From assembly GCF_020085105.1 (NCBI RefSeq), contig NC_058058.1, positions 7,299,175 through 7,363,174 of the forward strand: 64,000 nt of DNA, written 5' to 3'. Position numbers and translations under genes: made by a program. Positions 58,338 through 64,000 of the stretch are shown here, one piece after another (positions within the stretch are counted from its first letter, which is position 1; every line of letters begins with the position of its first letter). This DNA comes from Siniperca chuatsi. Taxonomy: Eukaryota > Chordata > Actinopteri > Centrarchiformes > Sinipercidae. The notes beneath the pieces were generated by a model. It made no database searches and was not told the origin of the DNA. It saw only the letters and a program-made list of their open reading frames with translations.

Positions 58338-61300
58338 TTAATTTCCGCTAAAGCTCTCGCTCGCCTCCTCTTTAAAAACATGACTACCGGTGTCCAAATT
58401 TTGTGACTGAGTTCTTAGCTCCTCCACAATCCCAGACACACTGCCCAACAGGCCACCCACCCCGTCTTCCATATCCCCATGAAAATCCACCTCCTCAACT
58501 TTCACTTGTCCTCCCGTTGCGAGAAAAGCCTCCCCGTCTTCAAATCCATAATTGTAGCTGTCGTCCATATCCGCTGCTGCTGTGCTTGCATTGTTGCGGT
58601 TAACTGAAGAGCTGGAGGCAAGTCTCTCACATCGGGCCTGATGCCTGAGGAAGCTGTCTCTCCAGATGACTTTCTTCCCACACAGGCCACACTCGTAGGG
58701 CCGCAGCCCTCCATGAGTCTTAAGGTGCTTGGTTAGATGGTGCTTCATCTTGAAGGACTTTGTGCAAACAGGACAGCCGAAGGGCCGTAGATTGAGGTGC
58801 TGCATCTTCACGTGCCGGTCACGCATACTCTTCAGGGTGTAGGCTTTGCCGCAGTGGCAGAAATGTACTTTGCCCGTGTAGGGGGCGCCAGCGAGGGACA
58901 CTGAGGATGACGAAGACGGGGTTGGGGGTGAAGAGGGTGGTGGAAATGTAGCAGAGGATGGAGACAAATGGCGATTTGAGGTAGGGGTCAACAAGCCACC
59001 CTGTCCCACACTGGTGGAGGGCCAGTTCACCTCTGAGCCTGCCATGGTGAAGTCAGGAGACGCAGGCACTAAAGGCCTCTGGGAAACCTGTCCTGTGCCA
59101 TCTTCAATCTCATCATATGTGTCTCTGCTAAAGTTCCCTTCTGTGAAACATTCAAAGTCCACATCCTCCTCCTCCTCCTCCTCATCTTCATCTTCGTCTT
59201 TACTGTAGCTGCCACCCTCTCCTTCCTGCAGCCTTTGCTCTTGTTGAGACCAGGGACCTGTCTGCCACTGCGGCCGGGCAGAAGCTGGACAGGAAGGGCC
59301 TGGAACTCCTTCCCCTGTTTGGCAAGCATGAACACTGGGCGGGCCTGAGGAGAGATCACTTCCTACCAAATTTCTCTGCAATTTTTCCTTTATCTCCTCC
59401 ACATTTGCCTTCCCCGTAGCTTGTCCGGCACCTTCATTGTCATTTGAAATTGGGTGGAAGCCTGTGGGAGAAATGTAAAACAAAATCACACGCATATATC
59501 TACAGTATATTAATTTAGATTATGCACAGAAGAAGGAGAATTAATACAGAACCCTGCATAGAAGAACAGCCACACTATAAGGATTTATATCTAATCACAA
59601 TACTTTTTTGGTGTTACTGATCTAAATGTCACTGTGAGGGAACTGCTGGCTTAGAAAGCCTGGTGAGATTCAAAATCATGTTTACTTTTTTTTATCAGAT
59701 TCCTAATTTAAATCTAAATTTTACCAACTTAAACTAATTAGGGGTGTCACGATATACCGGTATTAACAATATTTGTGATATTTTAAAATTAAATATTGAT
59801 ATCATGTTAATAATACACGTTAATATTTTGTAAATAATCCAGCGCTCTTAAATAATTTCCGTTGCTTTCCGTTCTCGCTTCGTCATAGTAGGTGGCGGTA
59901 ATGCATCTTAACGCTGGTTGCCACCCGCCATAAAGCATAAAAAAGAAAGAGGATGCAGTAACTAGCTAGCTTTTAGCTAGTTTTTAGCTAGCTTACTTTT
60001 TTCAAATTTTATATAGATATCGCGATAATAACATTATCGTGAATTCTTTTGGCCATGACAAACGTGTAGTGAAAATCTCATATCGTGACAGCCCTGATAC
60101 TAATTATAATAAACTTTTTGTATTTCATAAAGACAACAATTAACATTTGAAAACTTTGGCTTATTTTATTAAATAAAAAGAAAAAAGGTTAGATAGAAAA
60201 CATGTAGCTCTCGGTACGTGTGCAATGATCCGTAACTCACTACAGTGATCTTTACACACTGGTACAATACAACTGGACTCCATGATGAGTAAAAAAAACT
60301 TGCTGTAAATGAACAAAAGTCTCGGTAAAGAGATATAATACTGGTCAATGCCAACCTCTTTCTGCTAAAAGGTCACTAGCCTGGGAAACGAATTCCCCAC
60401 CTGCCGCCCGTAAACACACCACCTTGAGCGGAAGCCCCTGTGGAAAGTACCCATAAAAGGAGTGGCCTGGGAGCGGTCTGGAAGGCGCCGCACGCAAAGC
60501 ATTCTGGTTGTTGTAGGATTTTCCGCTTTATAGCAATAGGAAAATCTACAGCCCTTTTCTAAGTTTTCTCGGGCCATAAGGCACTGAAAATAACTGCACA
60601 TTTCTACTACATAAGTGACCTAGTTTAAAGAAATGACCCTTGTTCCAGCTGTGTAGTAAAGGAAAGAATTATATTTATGCCCATAATCACTGAAAAGAAA
60701 AAAGTATAATTCGACTTTTACATTTTAATTTTATACATACAGCTATTAGTGTGTCTGGTATCTCTAAATAAGAATTTACAGACATATTATTTGTCTTTAA
60801 AGTAAAATGAGGCTTTTGTATCTTACCACAGTGTCCCATTTGAGCAAAGCTTTCCTTCTTCTCCACCGCCTCTTCTCCTACTCCCTCATCTGCCTCAATC
60901 TCTCTTTTCTCGTTCTTTCTCTTCTCTCGTGTTTCATCACTGTCCCCGCTCTCTCTATTCTTATCAAGCAGTCTATCAGTGCTCGGTGGTGCTCCCCGCT
61001 GTTGAAACCTGACTTTCTGCTTTAAAACTTCACCACTAGGGAACCCCCCATGGTGCCGGGTATTGTGACCAGGTCCATCATGAGCAAAGTGACTAGTTTT
61101 GGCATGGCTTGATACCCATGCCTCCTCACAGCTGGCGTAATCACTCTCTGCATAGCCAGGGAGAGTGTCCAGTTGAGAGTCTGCTAAGTGCTGGGCTGAT
61201 GAGGGCCGTGGGCGCCCCCATCTAGGAAACTGTTGCGGGCGCCTCCATGTAGCTAAGGGGGGCAAGGCATCGGGCTTCCTCTCTTTCCGTCTTCCCTCCC

Positions 61301-61938
61301 TTTCCAGATATAAGCAGTCTGTGCTGCTTGGGGACTGCTGGCGAGATGCAGTGCCCGGGTGAGCTGCAGCGGCCTCTCCAGGAGTGACTTCCGGGGGCCG
61401 GGGCCGTTTCAGGATCTCAGTGCATTTGTCCACGATGTGCCACATCTGGAGGAAACTGGCCACAGTGACGTAGTTAACAATGTCGTCGTGCACGATGCTC
61501 AGTTGGCCTGTGTAGGCAGAACTCAGGACACTCTCAAACGCCACTGGGTCCATAACCGAGGGTAGAGAAACAGTTGTAACATTCTTCAGTAACACCTGTT
61601 GAGAGAATGAACAAAGACATACTCGGTTTCGGACATCTGGACAGAAATGTGGGTTTAAGTGGCCACAAAACAAAAATACTTATTATAAAGGAATGAACCA
61701 GTATATTGCACACTGATGTACCCTGGCCTACCTGGTCATGAAAGTAAGGCGAGGATGCAGCGAGCACACAGCGGTGGGCCCTGAACACTTGACCTTGCAC
61801 CTGGATGGAGAGGTCACACAGCCTGCCCTCTTCCCGCTGGCGGTTCAGATTGTCCAAAACAGCGGCACGGGCCCCAGGGAAACACACCTGGACAGTCAAA
61901 CCAGCTGGAGCAGCAGAAACGCTGCAGATGGGATCCAT
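58338..61938 (-). CDS. zbtb22: ZBTB22-like BTB/zinc-finger protein, 3 coding exons
   Basis: Minus-strand exons are 61,938-61,732 (phase 0 end, CAG|GTAGG), 61,595-60,827 (ends in a split codon, TGTG|GTAAGA) and 59,461-58,338, giving 699 aa. Residues about 26-133 are a BTB/POZ dimerisation domain; SSPYFHDQVLLK spans the first junction, and SAYTGQLS and LQMWHIVDKC follow. The middle is disordered, with K/E-rich and acidic stretches (residues about 413-427). Three fingers lie at about 527-603: a first with C-x-C spacing (CHCGKAYT), a classical C2H2 and a final C2HC. This finger trio and the BTB wording match mammalian ZBTB22. The role is a presumed nuclear DNA-binding regulator; targets cannot be read from sequence. 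The start is the ATG at 61,938; two codons upstream in frame there is only GTG. Any non-coding 5' exon was not identified. ZBTB22 relatives (a/b copies) cannot be told apart here. Confidence 0.88.
59740..60095. mobile_element. MITE-like element in zbtb22 intron 2
   Basis: AGGGGTGTCACGATAT (59,740-59,755) and ATATCGTGACAGCCCT (60,080-60,095) are inverted repeats with one mismatch, bounding 356 bases. The interior has GGTGGCGGTAATGCATCTTAAC and, as a simple repeat, three or four TTTTAGCTAG-like units at about 59,963-59,997. An ACTAATTA word lies near both ends, but not directly abutting both. Confidence 0.7.
60096..60826. other. Rest of zbtb22 intron 2, with a possible internal promoter motif
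   Basis: A GC-rich patch at about 60,395-60,520 contains GCATTCTGGTTGTTGTAG (60,499-60,516). This matches about 15 of 18 positions of the ZNF143-type promoter motif GCATTCTGGGAATTGTAG. No other exon was recognised. Confidence 0.3.
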
Positions 61939-62691
61939 GGTCACACAAAACTATAAAGATTAAAATATAAAGTGCAAAAGTAGTCAATTATTTCTGATAT
62001 TTTGTGTCTCAATACACTTTATAGTTATTATTTTTCTATTTTGAATGCTTTATCTTGCATACAGTAGATGCACATAATGTATATAGTTTTCTAGTTTTTT
62101 ATGGTTACTTATCTATACTATGCATCTGTTCTTGTACTTCCTTTTGCTGTTGTGACACTTCAAATTCCTTGCGTGGTATAAATAAATAATAATAAATATC
62201 ATAGTATTAGTATTATATTTTTTGTTGAGCAGCTTATTTTAAGGGACTTTTCTTTTGTATCAAGGACAGTTTTAAGTACAGTATGTTTTGATGACTATTA
62301 TGTATAGTTTACAATGTGCTGAGCTGTGCTTTTTTTTATTGATCATAAAACATTTACAAGTACCGTGACGTACACTGTCTAAACATCTTACTGAAGGCAA
62401 TACTACAACACAAAAGGCAAGTAATGAAAGTAAAGGTAATGAAGGCTGATCCAAGACAAAACTAAAGGGAAAACAATAACAGTGACATTGACATTTAAAT
62501 AAGAATAAACTGAGACTTGTACTCACTTAATTTTATTTATTTTGACTTTCTTTGTTCCTTGATTTCAACATTCTCAGTTAGGAGAAATATATTCTAATGG
62601 CATTAATGAAAGAAAAGGATGAAGGGCCAAAGTTTATCCATTTACATAAATGAATATACAGAATAATGACATTCACACAGAGCTGAAATAA
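61939..62691. other. zbtb22 upstream region, no further gene
   Basis: This AT-rich region should include the zbtb22 5' UTR and promoter, but I find no convincing TATA box, CpG-rich patch or first exon. Confidence 0.35.
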
Positions 62692-62925
62692 TGAAGTCAA
62701 CTAATCAATTAGTTGGTCAACAGAAAGTTCTTCTGAAACAATTTCAACCATTGATTAATTGTACTTTCATGCAAAAAAAAATAATCAAAAAGTGTACTGG
62801 TTTTAGCCTCCCAAAAGTGAAGACCTCCTGCTTTCGTTTGTCTTATGATAGTAAATTGAATCTTTTTGGGTTTTGTTTTTTTAGGACAAATCAAGCTATT
62901 TGAAGTTGTCATATCTATGGGAACT
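62692..62925 (-). mobile_element. Short element of the CAAGCAATTTGAAGA family, diverged
   Basis: GTCAACTAATCAATTAGTTGGTC at the left, then CTTATGATAGTAAATTGAATC, TTTTTGGGTTTTG and CAAGCTATTTGAAGTTGTC, as in the copies near 6.1, 20.5 and 30.1 kb. Confidence 0.5.
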
Positions 62926-62983
62926 ATGTACATTGTTCAGGGTTGTTTTTTTTTTTAATAGATTACACAGATTAAATTATATA

Positions 62984-64000
62984 CAGTACAGACCAAAAGT
63001 TTGGACACACCTTCTCATTCAAAGAGTTTTCTTTATTTTCATGACTATAAAAATTGTAGATTCACACTGAAGGCATCAAAACTATGAATTAACACATGTG
63101 GAATTATATACATAACAAAAAAAGTGTGAAACAACTGAAAATATGTCATATTCTAGGTTCTTCAAAGTAGCCACCTTTTGCTTTGATTACTGCTTTGCAC
63201 AGTCTTGCCTTATAAATGGGGTTGGGACCATCAGTTGTGTTGTGCAGAAGTCAGGTGGATACACAGCTGATAGTCCTACTGCATAGACTGTTAGAATTTG
63301 TATTATGGCAAGAAAAAAGCAGCTAAGTAAAGAAAAACGAGTGGCCATCATTACTTTAAGAAATGAAGGTCAGTCAGTCCGAAAAATTGGGAAAACTTTG
63401 AAAGTGTCCCCAAGTGCCGTCACAAAAACCATCAAGCGCTACAAAGAAACCGGCTCACATGCGGACCGCCCCAGGAAAGGAAGACCAAGAGTCATCCGAG
63501 TCACCAGCCTCAGAAATCGCAGGTTAACAGCAGCTCAGATTAGAGACCAGGTCAATGCCACACAGAGTTCTAGCAGCAGACACATCACTAGAACAACTAT
63601 TAAGAGGAGATTGTGTGAATCAGGCCTTCATGGTAGAATATCTGCTAGGAAACCACTGCTAAGGACAGGCAACAAGCAGAAGAGACTTGTTTGGGCTAAA
63701 GAACACAAGGAATGGACATTAGACCAGTGGAAATCTGTGCTTTGGTCTGATGAGTCCAAATTTGAGATCTTTGGTTCCAACCACCGTGTCTTTGTGCGAC
63801 GCAGAAAAGGTGGACGGATGGACTCTACATGCCTGGTTCCCACCGTGAAGCATGGAGGAGGTGGTGTGATGGAGTGGGGGTGCTTTGCTGCTGACACTGT
63901 TGGGGATTTATTCAAGATTGAAGGCATACTGAACCAGCATGGCTACCACAGCATCTTGCAGCGGCATGCTATTCCATCCGGTTTGCGTTTAGTTGGACCA
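62984..64000 (+). mobile_element. Tc1-like DNA transposon, left part (cut by window edge)
   Basis: The element begins CAGTACAGACCAAAAGTTTG directly after a TA dinucleotide (62,982-62,983), the target used by Tc1/mariner elements. About 320 bases of terminal repeat and leader precede the transposase. The right end is outside the window. Confidence 0.9.
63305..64000 (+). CDS. Tc1-like transposase, partial (3' end outside window)
   Basis: The frame from the ATG at 63,305 stays open for 232 codons to the last base of the window, without stop or frameshift. The N-terminal helix-turn-helix (about residues 7-45) is followed by a GRPR hook (59-62), then a second helix-turn-helix (about 67-118). The catalytic domain starts near LWSDESKFEIFG, with the first catalytic aspartate at D149, and includes GGGGVMEWGCF. 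The second aspartate and final acid of the DDE triad fall beyond the edge. Tc1 transposases cut and paste the element at TA sites. Full length is usually about 340 aa. The lack of damage in the visible part suggests a young copy, but function cannot be judged from a partial frame. Confidence 0.93.
   Translation, partial: MARKKQLSKEKRVAIITLRNEGQSVRKIGKTLKVSPSAVTKTIKRYKETGSHADRPRKGRPRVIRVTSLRNRRLTAAQIRDQVNATQSSSSRHITRTTIKRRLCESGLHGRISARKPLLRTGNKQKRLVWAKEHKEWTLDQWKSVLWSDESKFEIFGSNHRVFVRRRKGGRMDSTCLVPTVKHGGGGVMEWGCFAADTVGDLFKIEGILNQHGYHSILQRHAIPSGLRLVGP

Noticed and set aside
58403..59208. Two plus-strand frames opposite zbtb22
   Set aside because: Antisense shadows of the zbtb22 last exon; the serine run mirrors the poly-glutamate codons.
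61939..61944. zbtb22 start two codons upstream
   Set aside because: The upstream codon is GTG; the first ATG in frame is at 61,938.
1..64000. CRISPR arrays, operons or prokaryotic features
   Set aside because: The window has introns, vertebrate genes and fish repeats; the tandem repeats present are microsatellites and minisatellites.

Overview
The window reads as teleost (ray-finned fish) nuclear DNA. It is AT-rich and mostly non-coding. Genes are split by GT-AG introns, and the sequence between them holds short terminal-inverted-repeat elements, microsatellites and old LINE/SINE pieces of the kinds common in fish. Three protein genes can be assembled exon by exon, and a fourth open frame runs off the right edge. 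Nothing points to a prokaryote, plasmid or CRISPR system.

Layout. Positions 1-29,396 contain no gene I can support: this is a gene-poor stretch of repeats with islands of unique sequence that could be regulatory. galr1 (galanin receptor 1, minus strand, 3 coding exons, 357 aa) lies at 29,397-31,550. The galr1-mbp gap (31.6-47.5 kb) holds several copies of one interspersed repeat family, an L1-type ORF2 fragment, an L2-like 3' tail and the 5' end of an immunoglobulin light-chain V segment. mbp (myelin basic protein, plus strand) codes from 47,945 to 55,082, with a 3' UTR to about 56.3 kb. zbtb22 (BTB and three-zinc-finger nuclear protein, minus strand, 699 aa) lies at 58,338-61,938. A Tc1-like DNA transposon begins at 62,984, and its transposase frame is open to the last base.

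The genes do not form a pathway. galr1 is a neuropeptide GPCR, mbp a structural myelin protein and zbtb22 a putative transcription factor. MBP and GALR1 are also neighbours on human 18q23, so that pair looks like conserved synteny. ZBTB22 lies in the extended MHC region in mammals, so its place beside mbp marks a different chromosomal history in fish.

Most interesting observations: (1) sequence just upstream of the mbp start codon retains two pieces resembling the mammalian Golli-MBP reading frame, put out of register by a CA microsatellite; (2) a possible 59-nt cassette exon in mbp would move the last two exons into another fully open frame; (3) a tandem duplication in galr1 intron 2 copies the splice acceptor and the first 9 exon bases, making a decoy acceptor; (4) a truncated immunoglobulin V-segment orphon; (5) an unusual degenerate repeat with higher-order structure at 10.5-11.7 kb. 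Homology statements rest on remembered family sequences, not on searches.
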